This document shows, piece by piece, positions 35,900 through 44,300 of a stretch of DNA of 64,000 nt. This stretch comes from Pseudomonas kairouanensis (GTDB lineage Bacteria; Pseudomonadota; Gammaproteobacteria; Pseudomonadales; Pseudomonadaceae): the NCBI RefSeq assembly GCF_004682055.1, contig NZ_QUZU01000033.1, positions 1-64,000 of the forward strand, in the 5' to 3' direction. The notes below the pieces were generated by a model. The model saw only the letters and a list, made by a program, of their open reading frames with translations, was not told the DNA's origin and did not search any database. A program made the position numbers and the translations under genes. Position 1 is the first letter of the stretch. Every line of letters begins with the position of its first letter.

Positions 35900-36693
35900 T
35901 ATTGAGTGACGTCAGCGTTGAAGTACTTCTCGGACAGCTTCTTCAAAGTGCCGTCGGCGCGCAGTTTGTCGAGGGCCTTGTTGACCGCGTCGAGCAGTTC
36001 AGGCTCGCCTTTGCGCAGGGCAATACCGGCTTCCTGGCGGGAGAACGCATCGCCGGCCACCGAGGTGTCCTTGGCTTTCTTGGCGTATTCCAGGGCGGCC
36101 AGGCGGTCGATCAGGATCGCGTCGATACGGCCGATGCGCAGGTCCTGGAACTTGGTCGGGTCATCGTTGTAGGTCTTGATGATGGCTTTCGGCTGATTGT
36201 CCTTGAGCCATTGTTCGTAGTTGGTGCCCAGGCCCACACCGACTTTCTTGCCGGCCAGGTCGTCGGCGGTCTTGATGGTGCCTACGTTCTTGGTCAACAC
36301 CAGTGCTTGAATACCGGAGACTGTATAAGGCTTGGAGAAGTCGTACTTCTTCTTGCGCTCTTCAGAGATGGTCACTTGGTTGACCACGGCGTCCAGGCGC
36401 TTGGATTCCAGGGCCGCGAGAATGCCGTCCCACGGGGTGGCCTGCAGCTTGACCTTCACGCCCAGCTCCTTGGCCAGGGCTTCGGACAGCTCCACTTCGA
36501 AACCGCTGAGCTTGCCGCTTTCATCGACGAAGCTGAACGGTGGGTAGGTGCCTTCCAGGCCGATCTTGATTTCGCCCGCTTTCTTGATGCTGTCCAACTG
36601 TTCGCCAGCGACTGCTTGGCCGATCAGGCCAGCGCCGAGGGCCAGGCCCAAAGTGCCAACCAACAACGTGCGACGGAATACAGAAATAGTCAT
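35899..36693 (-). CDS. tcyJ: L-cystine-binding periplasmic protein
   Basis: This 264-aa protein has a signal peptide (about 1-29, AVA|GE). A family-3 solute-binding domain follows (SIKKAGEIKIGLEGTYPPFSFVDESGKLSGFEVELSEAL; RLDAVVNQVTISEERKKKYDFSKPYTVSG), very close to FliY/TcyJ. It is the first gene of the cystine operon. An AT-rich stretch at about 36800-36860 is the likely promoter, in a style typical of CysB-controlled genes, though no box can be fixed. Confidence 0.9.
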   Translation of the reverse strand: MTISVFRRTLLVGTLGLALGAGLIGQAVAGEQLDSIKKAGEIKIGLEGTYPPFSFVDESGKLSGFEVELSEALAKELGVKVKLQATPWDGILAALESKRLDAVVNQVTISEERKKKYDFSKPYTVSGIQALVLTKNVGTIKTADDLAGKKVGVGLGTNYEQWLKDNQPKAIIKTYNDDPTKFQDLRIGRIDAILIDRLAALEYAKKAKDTSVAGDAFSRQEAGIALRKGEPELLDAVNKALDKLRADGTLKKLSEKYFNADVTQ

Positions 36694-36865
36694 GAAGAGC
36701 CCCTGTGTTTTTTGTGTTGTGCGAAGCAGGTGATGCGGTAGTCGTATCCTGCCTTAAAGCGCGTAGCGCGTCTTCGCCTACGGCGCGATGATAAAGCCGG
36801 TTTTTAAGACTTGAAAATAATATAAATCTAATTTGATATTCCAATACTGAATATATCGCAGTTCT

Positions 36866-36959
36866 AATGTGGGAGCGGGCTTGCTCGCGAAAGGGGTGTG
36901 TCAGTGGCGGATGTGTTGACTGACACACTGCATTCGCGAGCAAGCCCGCTCCCACATTT
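36866..36959. repeat. REPIN (GCGGGC type)
   Basis: AATGTGGGAGCGGGCTTGCT and its inverted copy. It lies between the D-cysteine desulfhydrase gene and the cystine operon. Confidence 0.9.
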
Positions 36960-36972
36960 GATCCCTGTTGCT

Positions 36973-37968
36973 TCAGCTAAATGCGGCGCCATAGGCAAAC
37001 AACGCCGGTGCCCCGCCGGTATGCAGGAAAATGATCGGCCCATCCTCAAAGCGCTGACGCCCGATGCCATCGAGCAGCCCTGCCATGGCCTTGCCAGTGT
37101 AGACCGGGTCCAGCAGCAGGCCTTCCTGGCTGGCGACCAGCTTGATCGCAGAGAGGGTGCCGGCGTTCGGCTCGCCATAACGGGGGCCGAAGTATTCGTC
37201 CCACAGGATCACCTTGAAGGCTTCGGGAATATCCACACCCAGCAACTCGGCGGTGCGCTCGGCCAAACCCTGCACTTTCGGGCGTTGGGCTTCATCGGTG
37301 CGTGAGACAGTGACGCCAATCACCGGCAAATCCGGCAGCACTTCGCTCAAGGCCAATGCCAAGCCGCTGTGCGTCCCGGCGCTGCCGGACGCCAGCACGA
37401 CGGCCGCGAACTCAATACCGCTGTCTTCGATCTGTGCGGCCAGCTCCAGGCCAGCGCGCACGTAACCCAGGGCGCCCAGGGCGTTCGAGCCGCCGATGGG
37501 GACGAGGTAGGGCTTCTTGCCATTGCTGCGCAGGCGGTCGGCGAGGGCATTGAGTTGGTCGTCGACGTTGTCGAGGTTTTCCACCAACTCCACCTTGGCG
37601 TCGAACAAGTCCAGCAACAGACGGTTGCCGTTGCCCAGGTAGTTGGGGTCTTCGGTGCCGGTGGGGTTTTCCAGCAGGGCGACGCAGCCCAGGCCGAGCT
37701 TGGCGGCGATGGCGGCGGTTTGGCGTACGTGGTTGGACTGGATCGCGCCGGCGGTCACCAGGGTATCGGCGCCCTGAGAGATGGCATCGGCCGCCAGGTA
37801 TTCGAGTTTGCGCAGCTTGTTGCCGCCCATCGCCAACGGTGTGGTGTCGTCGCGCTTGACGTAGATATCCCGGCCCAACCAGGTCGATAGCCGTTCAAGT
37901 TTTTCCAGGGCAGTGGCGCCGCCGAGCAGTTCCAGACGGTTAAAGCGGTCAAGCTGTTGTTTGATCAT
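36973..37968 (-). CDS. dcyD: D-cysteine desulfhydrase
   Basis: This 331-aa PLP enzyme of the ACC-deaminase/DcyD family converts D-cysteine to pyruvate, sulfide and ammonia. The PLP lysine is in GGNKLRK (Lys51), and substrate-side residues lie in GAIQSNHVRQTAAIAAKLG. Its place upstream of the cystine transporter mirrors fliY-dcyD-yecS-yecN linkage in enterics. It lets the cell use D-cystine/D-cysteine as a sulfur source and detoxify them. Confidence 0.92.
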   Translation of the reverse strand: MIKQQLDRFNRLELLGGATALEKLERLSTWLGRDIYVKRDDTTPLAMGGNKLRKLEYLAADAISQGADTLVTAGAIQSNHVRQTAAIAAKLGLGCVALLENPTGTEDPNYLGNGNRLLLDLFDAKVELVENLDNVDDQLNALADRLRSNGKKPYLVPIGGSNALGALGYVRAGLELAAQIEDSGIEFAAVVLASGSAGTHSGLALALSEVLPDLPVIGVTVSRTDEAQRPKVQGLAERTAELLGVDIPEAFKVILWDEYFGPRYGEPNAGTLSAIKLVASQEGLLLDPVYTGKAMAGLLDGIGRQRFEDGPIIFLHTGGAPALFAYGAAFS

Positions 37969-38135
37969 GGCTACGCACGGTTGCTAAGTGATGGGGCGAC
38001 TATAGGCAGGCACTTTTCATCGGGCAACCGCCAATCGCGTTATACCGGCTGGTTCTTAGCATCGCACCATTGGTTCTTAAGAGCGGCCTGGGTGCATACC
38101 GTAAAGTGGTGGGCATTTCGTCAGGAGGCAATACC

Positions 38136-39062
38136 GTGAGTGAGCGTTCCAGCCATTGGCAATTACAGACCATCGTCAGCCAGTTGCGCGGCGCCCGGGA
38201 CCAGTGGCGAACGCGCAATGGCCGTTTGAGCGGTGAACATGGCGGCCGCGAATTGCCGTCCCGCGAGGCCGTGGCGCAGATCCTCGAAGCGTTGTGCGGC
38301 GCCTTGTTCCCGATGCGGCTGGGGCCGGTGGATCTGCGCGAGGAAAGTGAAGACTTCTATGTCGGCCATACCCTGGACGTGGCGCTGAATGCGCTGCTCG
38401 GCCAGGCCCGTCTGGAACTGCGCTACGCCGCACGCCAGGGCGCCAAGGACGACAGCGAGGTCGATGCCCTGGCCATCCGCTTGATCCAGGATTTCGCCCT
38501 GGCCTTGCCAACACTGCGCAGCCTGCTGGACACCGACGTGCTGGCCGCCTACCACGGCGACCCGGCCGCCCGCAGCGTGGATGAAGTGCTGCTGTGCTAC
38601 CCCGGCATCCTGGCGGTGATTCACCATCGTCTGGCGCACCACCTGTACCGTGCCGGCCTGCCGCTGTTGGCGCGGATCAGTGCGGAAATCGCCCACTCGG
38701 CCACCGGCATCGACATCCACCCCGGCGCGCAGATCGGCCCGAGCTTTTTTATCGACCACGGGACCGGCGTGGTCATCGGCGAGACCGCAATCATTGGCGA
38801 GCGCGTGCGGATCTACCAGGCCGTGACCCTGGGCGCCAAGCGCTTCCCGGCGGATGAAGACGGGCAATTGCAGAAGGGGCATCCACGTCACCCGATTGTG
38901 GAGGACGACGTGGTGATCTATGCCGGGGCGACGATTCTGGGGCGCATCACTATCGGCCAGGGGTCGACCATTGGCGGTAACGTGTGGCTGACCCGTAGCG
39001 TGCCGGCAGGGGCGAATATCACCCAGGCCAATTTGCAGCATGATGACGGTACGCAAAAGTAA
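38136..39062 (+). CDS. epsC: Serine O-acetyltransferase EpsC
   Basis: This 308-aa enzyme forms O-acetylserine, the carbon skeleton for cysteine synthesis. Hexapeptide left-handed beta-helix repeats lie in the C-terminal third (IDIHPGAQIGPSFFIDHGTG; IYAGATILGRITIG). Start: GTG at 38136 with AGGAGG 7 nt upstream (VSERSSHWQLQ), preferred over a TTG 66 bp upstream. It is divergent from dcyD, so import, breakdown and synthesis of cysteine sit together. Confidence 0.92.
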   Translation: MSERSSHWQLQTIVSQLRGARDQWRTRNGRLSGEHGGRELPSREAVAQILEALCGALFPMRLGPVDLREESEDFYVGHTLDVALNALLGQARLELRYAARQGAKDDSEVDALAIRLIQDFALALPTLRSLLDTDVLAAYHGDPAARSVDEVLLCYPGILAVIHHRLAHHLYRAGLPLLARISAEIAHSATGIDIHPGAQIGPSFFIDHGTGVVIGETAIIGERVRIYQAVTLGAKRFPADEDGQLQKGHPRHPIVEDDVVIYAGATILGRITIGQGSTIGGNVWLTRSVPAGANITQANLQHDDGTQK

Positions 39063-39081
39063 CGAGCCTACACAAATACCC

Positions 39082-39175
39082 TGTGGGAGCGGGCTTGCTC
39101 GCGAATGCGGTGTGTCAGTCACTGAATCAGTTGGCTGAACCACCGCATTCGCGAGCAAGCCCGCTCCCACATTTT
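39082..39175. repeat. REPIN (GCGGGC type)
   Basis: TGTGGGAGCGGGCTTGCTCG and its inverted copy, between epsC and the betT promoter. Confidence 0.9.
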
Positions 39176-39307
39176 TTACCGCGTTCCACTTTTTGCCAGC
39201 GTAGTCGCTGAACGATTTTCCATCCCCATCCGTCATACCTTTCCTTGAGCTAGTGTAGGAATTACTTACCACTCAGCCCTGCGATTAGTCCAAAACCGCC
39301 TATCCAT

Positions 39308-39337
39308 GTTTAAATTGAACGCTCGTTCAAGTTAAAC
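39308..39337. promoter_or_regulatory. BetI operator upstream of betT
   Basis: GTTTAAaTTGAACG and CGTTCAAgTTAAAC are separated by CT, a 30-bp dyad with a single mismatched pair. The TTGAAC...GTTCAA core matches the known BetI choline-responsive repressor site. It lies about 95 bp upstream of betT. betI itself is not in the window, so control would be in trans. The rest of the 367-bp gap holds the REPIN and the leader ORF. Confidence 0.85.
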
Positions 39338-39376
39338 CCGGTGGTTCGCTGCCCGCTCACAACAGGAGGCTTACCT

Positions 39377-39433
39377 TTGCTGAGTCCGTTTTTTACAGCC
39401 ATATCCCACACCTTCGGGGTGCATCGTTCATGA
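39377..39433 (+). CDS. Possible 18-aa leader peptide coupled to betT
   Basis: AGGAGG at 39364-39369 is the only strong ribosome site upstream of betT. It is 7 nt before a TTG at 39377. That frame encodes MLSPFFTAISHTFGVHRS and stops at TGA 39431-39433, overlapping the betT ATG as ATGA. betT itself has no good site directly upstream. So betT may be translated by coupling to this peptide. It could also be chance; the betT frame has no alternative start reaching AGGAGG. Confidence 0.45.
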   Translation: MLSPFFTAISHTFGVHRS

Positions 39434-41430
39434 GTGCATCGTCCACCCCCTCCAGCGGCCAGGTGCGCATGAATGCGCCGGTCTTCTACTTCGCTGCAAC
39501 CTTCATCCTGCTGTTCGGCGTCACTGTCATCGCCATTCCGCAACAGGCCGGCGCCTGGTTGCTGGCGGCGCAAAACTGGGCGGCCAATACGGTCGGCTGG
39601 TACTACATGCTGGCGATGACCCTGTATCTGGTCTTCGTGGTGGTCACCGCGTTATCGGGCTACGGCAAGATAAAACTCGGTGCCGACCACGACGAGCCCG
39701 AATTCAGTTACCTGTCCTGGGCCGGCATGCTGTTTGCCGCCGGGATCAGCATCACGCTGTTTTTCTTCTGCGTTTCCGAACCATTGACCCACTTGGTGCA
39801 ACCGCCCCAGGGCGCACCGATGAACGCCGATGCTGCACGCCAGGCCATGCAGATTCTGTTTCTGCATTGGGGCCTGCATGGCTGGGGTGTGTTCGCATTT
39901 GTCGGCATGGCGCTGGCGTACTTCGCCTACCGGCATAACCTGCCGCTGGCGCTGCGTTCGGCGTTGTACCCACTGATCGGCAAGCGCATCAACGGCCCGA
40001 TCGGTTATGCGGTGGATGGCTTCGGCATCATCGCCACGGTGTTCGGCCTTGGCGCGGATATGGGCTTTGGGGTGTTGCACCTCAACTCTGGCCTGGACTA
40101 CCTGTTCGGCATCGCCCACACCCAGTGGATCCAGGTGGGGTTGATCACCTTGATGATGGGCGCCGCGATCATCGTCGCGGTGGCCGGCGTCGACAAGGGC
40201 GTGCGGGTGATGTCCGACATCAACATGCTGCTGGCCTGTGCGCTGCTGCTGTTTGTGTTGTTTGCAGGCCCCACCCAGCATTTGCTCAACACTCTGATCC
40301 AGAACATCGGTGACTACCTGGGCGCGTTGCCGACCAAGAGTTTTGATGTGTACGCCTACGACAAGCCCAGCGACTGGCTGGGCGGTTGGACGGTGTTCTA
40401 CTGGGCCTGGTGGATTGCATGGTCGCCGTTCGTGGGCCTGTTTATCGCGCGTATTTCCCGTGGCCGCACCATCCGCGAATTCGTGTTCGGCGTGCTGCTG
40501 ATCCCGTTGGGTTTCACCCTGGCGTGGATGTCGATTTTCGGCAACAGCGCCATCGACCAAGTGCTCAACCACGGTATGGCGGCGCTCGGTCAGTCGGCTA
40601 TCGATAACCCATCGATGAGCCTCTACCTGTTGCTGGAAACCTATCCATGGGCCAAGACCGTGATTGCGGTGACGGTGTTCATCAGCTTCGTGTTCTTCGT
40701 CACCTCGGCCGACTCGGGCACCGTGGTGCTGTCGACCCTGTCATCCAAAGGCGGCAACGCCGATGAAGACGGGCCGAAATGGCTGCGGGTGTTCTGGGGG
40801 GTGATGACCGGGCTGGTTACCAGTGCGTTGCTGTTTGCCGGCAGCATCGACTCGCTCAAGTCCGCGGTGGTGCTGACCTCGCTGCCGTTCTCGATGATTT
40901 TGCTGCTGATGATGTGGGGGCTGCACAAGGCGTTCTACCTGGAGTCGCAAAAGCAGATCGCGCAACTGCATTCGCTGGCGCCGGTATCGGCATCGCGCAG
41001 GGGCCGTGGTGGTTGGCGCCAGCGTTTGAGTCAGGCCGTGCATTTTCCTTCGCGGGATGAGGTGTACCGCTTCCTTGAATCGACGGTACGCCCGGCGATT
41101 GAAGAAGTGACCGCCGTGTTCGTGGAGAAGGGCCTGAATGTGATGACCCAGCCTGATCCGTCCAACGACAGCGTCAGCCTGGAAATCGGCCATGGCGAGG
41201 AACATCCGTTTATCTACCAGGTGCAGATGCGCGGTTACTTCACGCCGTCGTTCGCCCGTGGCGGCATGGGCTCCAAGGAGCTCAACAACCGTCGCTACTA
41301 CCGGGCGGAAGTGCACTTGGCCGAGGGCAGCCAGGACTACGATTTGGTGGGTTACACCAAGGAGCAGATCATCAACGACATCCTTGACCAGTACGAGCGA
41401 CACCTGCAATTTTTGCACTTGGTGCGCTAG
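39430..41430 (+). CDS. betT: BCCT-family choline transporter BetT
   Basis: This 666-aa transporter has 12 transmembrane helices, with the BCCT signature around GGWTVFYWAWWIAWSPFVG. A long hydrophilic C-terminal tail (about 510-666) is the kind that makes BetT respond to osmolarity. It imports choline for glycine betaine synthesis and for growth. The upstream BetI palindrome indicates choline-relieved repression. The ATG has no clear ribosome site of its own (see leader ORF). Confidence 0.95.
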   Translation: MSASSTPSSGQVRMNAPVFYFAATFILLFGVTVIAIPQQAGAWLLAAQNWAANTVGWYYMLAMTLYLVFVVVTALSGYGKIKLGADHDEPEFSYLSWAGMLFAAGISITLFFFCVSEPLTHLVQPPQGAPMNADAARQAMQILFLHWGLHGWGVFAFVGMALAYFAYRHNLPLALRSALYPLIGKRINGPIGYAVDGFGIIATVFGLGADMGFGVLHLNSGLDYLFGIAHTQWIQVGLITLMMGAAIIVAVAGVDKGVRVMSDINMLLACALLLFVLFAGPTQHLLNTLIQNIGDYLGALPTKSFDVYAYDKPSDWLGGWTVFYWAWWIAWSPFVGLFIARISRGRTIREFVFGVLLIPLGFTLAWMSIFGNSAIDQVLNHGMAALGQSAIDNPSMSLYLLLETYPWAKTVIAVTVFISFVFFVTSADSGTVVLSTLSSKGGNADEDGPKWLRVFWGVMTGLVTSALLFAGSIDSLKSAVVLTSLPFSMILLLMMWGLHKAFYLESQKQIAQLHSLAPVSASRRGRGGWRQRLSQAVHFPSRDEVYRFLESTVRPAIEEVTAVFVEKGLNVMTQPDPSNDSVSLEIGHGEEHPFIYQVQMRGYFTPSFARGGMGSKELNNRRYYRAEVHLAEGSQDYDLVGYTKEQIINDILDQYERHLQFLHLVR

Positions 41431-41435
41431 CTTTT

Positions 41436-41525
41436 TGTGGGAGCGGGCTTGCTCGCGAAGACGTCGTGTCAGTCGATGCATGTGTGACTGATGCACCGCC
41501 TTCGCGAGCAAGCCCGCTCCCACAT
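41436..41525. repeat. REPIN (GCGGGC type)
   Basis: TGTGGGAGCGGGCTTGCTCG and its inverted copy directly follow the betT stop codon. Confidence 0.9.
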
Positions 41526-41678
41526 AAAACCTCGCAAGGCCCTGATCTACAGGGCTTTCTTAAATTTAATTTCATCCGCCGCACGCCGGTTTTGAAGCGT
41601 AACTGTCATCTGTCCCCTGCGTAATTGTGTGAAGCGTTTGACGCTTTCATTTCAGAACAGTGACGGAGACCGGTAACA

Positions 41679-43028
41679 ATGAAGACGTTGATAAGCCCTA
41701 TGGTGGGTGCCGCCATGGCGAGCTTTATGTTGTCCGCCCATGCCGATTTTATCGATGACAGCCACGCCGATGTGACCCTGCTCAACCGCTACCTCAACCA
41801 GCAGGGGCGCGATGTGGTGAACAGCAACGCCAAGGCCCACAGCATCCGGGATTGGGGCCAGGGCTTCGAGTTCAACTTCAAGTCCGGCTACACCGAGGGG
41901 CCTGTGGGTTTCGGGCTGGACCTGCAGGCGTTCTACGGGTTGAAGCTGGACTCCGGCGGCGACCTCAACGACAAGGATCACCAAGGCCGCTACCCCGGCA
42001 GCATGTTCCCATTGGACAACGGCAAATCCGCCGACCAGTTCGGCGTGCTCAGCCCCACGTTCAAGATGCGTTTTGCCAAGGATGAACTGCGCGTCGGCAC
42101 CCTGTACGGCAACAACCCGATCCTCGCCAACACCGACGGTCGCCTGTACCAGCAGACCAATACCGGTGTGCAGTTGGTGTCCAAGGACCTCACCGACTTC
42201 ACCTTCACCGGTGGCGATATCCTCAAGACCAAGATCCGCAACGAAACCGGCGACCAGGGCATGATCACTGCCGGCGGTACCAAAGAGAGTGACCGCTTCC
42301 TGTTCGGCGGCGCCGACTACACCGGCATCCAGAACACCACGGTGAGCCTGTGGTATTCCAACCTTGAGGATTACTACCAACAATTCTTCCTCGGCGCCAA
42401 GCGCCATGACGCCCTGTCGGTGGGGGCGATCGACACCGATATTCGCGTGTTCCGCAGCCTCGGTGTGGGCGGTAACGCCGACGGCGACAAGGACTACGCC
42501 GCCAGCGGTCTGTATGGCGATGGCGTTAACAAGGGCCGTATCAACCAGACCACCGCCAGCCTGCTTGAGAGCTACAGCCTGGACGGCCATACCGTCGGCC
42601 TGGGTATCCAGAAAAACAGCGGCGACAGTGATTTCCCTTACCTCGACTCTGGCCTCAACAGCGGCGATAACCGCCAGGGTCCGGGCTCAGGCGCCGACAC
42701 GCCGGCACTGACCAACATGCAGTTGAACAAATTCCAGCACGCTGGCGAGCGCACTTGGCTGGCGCAGTACAAATATGATTTGGGCAAGCTGGGCCTCACC
42801 GGCCTGACGTTCTCCGCCGCCTATGCCCATGGCGACGACATCCGCACGGCACAGGGCACTACCAGCGAATGGGAGCGCAACGTTGCGGTGGCGTATCAAG
42901 TGCCCACAGGCACCCTCAAAGGCCTGGGTGTGACCTGGAAAAACGCCCACGCCAGCCCCGACATTACCGGTGCCACCGTGCAGGATGAAAACCGCTTTTA
43001 TGTCAGCTATGTCGTTCCACTCTGGTAG
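41679..43028 (+). CDS. OprD-family outer-membrane porin
   Basis: This 449-aa protein has a signal peptide (about 1-22, AHA|DF). It has the OprD N-terminal pattern (FIDDSHADVTLLNRYLNQQGRD; AHSIRDWGQGFEFNFKSGYTEG) and an 18-strand barrel ending in aromatic W. OprD-family pores take up basic amino acids, dipeptides or small carboxylates; the exact group cannot be set. It is a single gene followed by a 15-bp hairpin. Confidence 0.92.
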   Translation: MKTLISPMVGAAMASFMLSAHADFIDDSHADVTLLNRYLNQQGRDVVNSNAKAHSIRDWGQGFEFNFKSGYTEGPVGFGLDLQAFYGLKLDSGGDLNDKDHQGRYPGSMFPLDNGKSADQFGVLSPTFKMRFAKDELRVGTLYGNNPILANTDGRLYQQTNTGVQLVSKDLTDFTFTGGDILKTKIRNETGDQGMITAGGTKESDRFLFGGADYTGIQNTTVSLWYSNLEDYYQQFFLGAKRHDALSVGAIDTDIRVFRSLGVGGNADGDKDYAASGLYGDGVNKGRINQTTASLLESYSLDGHTVGLGIQKNSGDSDFPYLDSGLNSGDNRQGPGSGADTPALTNMQLNKFQHAGERTWLAQYKYDLGKLGLTGLTFSAAYAHGDDIRTAQGTTSEWERNVAVAYQVPTGTLKGLGVTWKNAHASPDITGATVQDENRFYVSYVVPLW

Positions 43029-43077
43029 GCAATTGCTGTAAAACGAAAGGGCAGACTTAAGCGATTCAGCGGGTTAA

Positions 43078-43109
43078 AAGGCCTGGGAATAACCTTATTC
43101 CCAGGCCTT
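43078..43109. terminator. Perfect 15-bp hairpin between porin and reductase
   Basis: AAGGCCTGGGAATAA and TTATTCCCAGGCCTT pair perfectly around a 2-nt centre. There is no long T run on either side (TTATTAG on +, CTTTTAA on -). It may be a terminator for the porin gene or an mRNA-stabilising stem. Confidence 0.6.
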
Positions 43110-43136
43110 ATTAGCCCCAAGCCCAGAGAGGATTCG

Positions 43137-44174
43137 ATGACGTACATTGCTGCCGAAAACCGCTATGAATCTATCCCGTATCGCCGCGTAGGCCGCAGTG
43201 GATTGGTGCTGCCAGCACTGTCCCTGGGGCTGTGGCACAACTTTGGCGACAGCACCCCGATCGACACCCAGCGCGCCCTGTTGCGCACGGCGTTTGACCT
43301 GGGTATCAACCACTTCGACCTGGCCAACAACTACGGCCCACCCTATGGCAGCGCCGAGATCAATTTCGGTCGTTTGTTGCGTGAAGACTTCAAGCATTAC
43401 CGCGATGAATTGATCATCTCCAGCAAGGCCGGTTGGGACATGTGGCCAGGCCCTTACGGCCAGGGCGGCGGTTCGCGCAAGTACGTGTTGGCGAGCCTGG
43501 ACCAGAGCCTGCAACGCCTGGGCGTCGATTACGTGGACATCTTCTACTCCCACCGTTTTGACGCCGACACCCCGCTGGAAGAAACCGCCAGCGCCCTCGC
43601 CACCGCCGTGCAACAAGGCAAGGCGTTGTACATTGGCATCTCGTCTTACTCCGGGGTAAAAACCCGCGAAATCGCCGCCTTGCTCAAAGAGTGGAAAGTG
43701 CCGCTGTTGATCCACCAACCGGCCTACAACCTGCTCAACCGCTGGGTGGAAAAAGACCTGTTGGACACCACTGAAGAACTCGGTGCCGGGGTGATCGCGT
43801 TCACGCCGCTGGCCCAGGGTTTGCTGACCGACAAGTACCTCAACGGGGTGCCTGCGGATGCGCGGGTGAACCGTCCGGGTGGTGGTTCGTTGCAGGCCAA
43901 GCACTTGTCCGAAGAGAACATTGCTCACGTACGTGCACTCAATGAAATTGCCCAGCGTCGCGGCCAGAGCCTCGCCCAAATGGCCCTGGCCTGGACCCTG
44001 CGCGACCCACGGGTGACCAGTGCGCTGATCGGCGCCAGCCGACCAGAGCAGATCATCGAGAACGTCGGCGCATTGAAGAACCTGAGCTTCAGTGCAGAAG
44101 AACTGGCGCAGATCGACCGGTTTGCCCAGGAAGGCGGGATCAACCTGTGGGAAAAGCCATCCACCGCTGAATAA
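43137..44174 (+). CDS. mgrA: Aldo/keto reductase, L-glyceraldehyde-3-phosphate reductase type
   Basis: This 345-aa NADPH-dependent (alpha/beta)8 reductase has the GPR/YghZ start (YRRVGRSGLVLPALSLGLWHNFG). Catalytic residues are D-Y-K-H: Asp and Tyr in FDLANNYGPP, Lys in SSKAGWDMWPGPYG, His in FYSHRFD. E. coli YghZ (346 aa) detoxifies L-glyceraldehyde 3-phosphate and methylglyoxal. GAGAGGA lies just upstream of the ATG. Confidence 0.9.
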   Translation: MTYIAAENRYESIPYRRVGRSGLVLPALSLGLWHNFGDSTPIDTQRALLRTAFDLGINHFDLANNYGPPYGSAEINFGRLLREDFKHYRDELIISSKAGWDMWPGPYGQGGGSRKYVLASLDQSLQRLGVDYVDIFYSHRFDADTPLEETASALATAVQQGKALYIGISSYSGVKTREIAALLKEWKVPLLIHQPAYNLLNRWVEKDLLDTTEELGAGVIAFTPLAQGLLTDKYLNGVPADARVNRPGGGSLQAKHLSEENIAHVRALNEIAQRRGQSLAQMALAWTLRDPRVTSALIGASRPEQIIENVGALKNLSFSAEELAQIDRFAQEGGINLWEKPSTAE

Positions 44175-44190
44175 CCTGTAGCACTCGGTC

Positions 44191-44285
44191 AATGTGGGAG
44201 GGGGCTTGCTCCCGATGGCGGTGGATCAGTCAGCATATCTCTAGCTGACCCACCGCTATCGGGAGCAAGCCCCCTCCCACATTTT
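44191..44285. repeat. REPIN (GGGGGC type)
   Basis: AATGTGGGAGGGGGCTTGCT and its inverted copy lie between the convergent reductase and tauD genes. Confidence 0.9.
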
Positions 44286-44300
44286 GAGCTTCGCCAGTCG

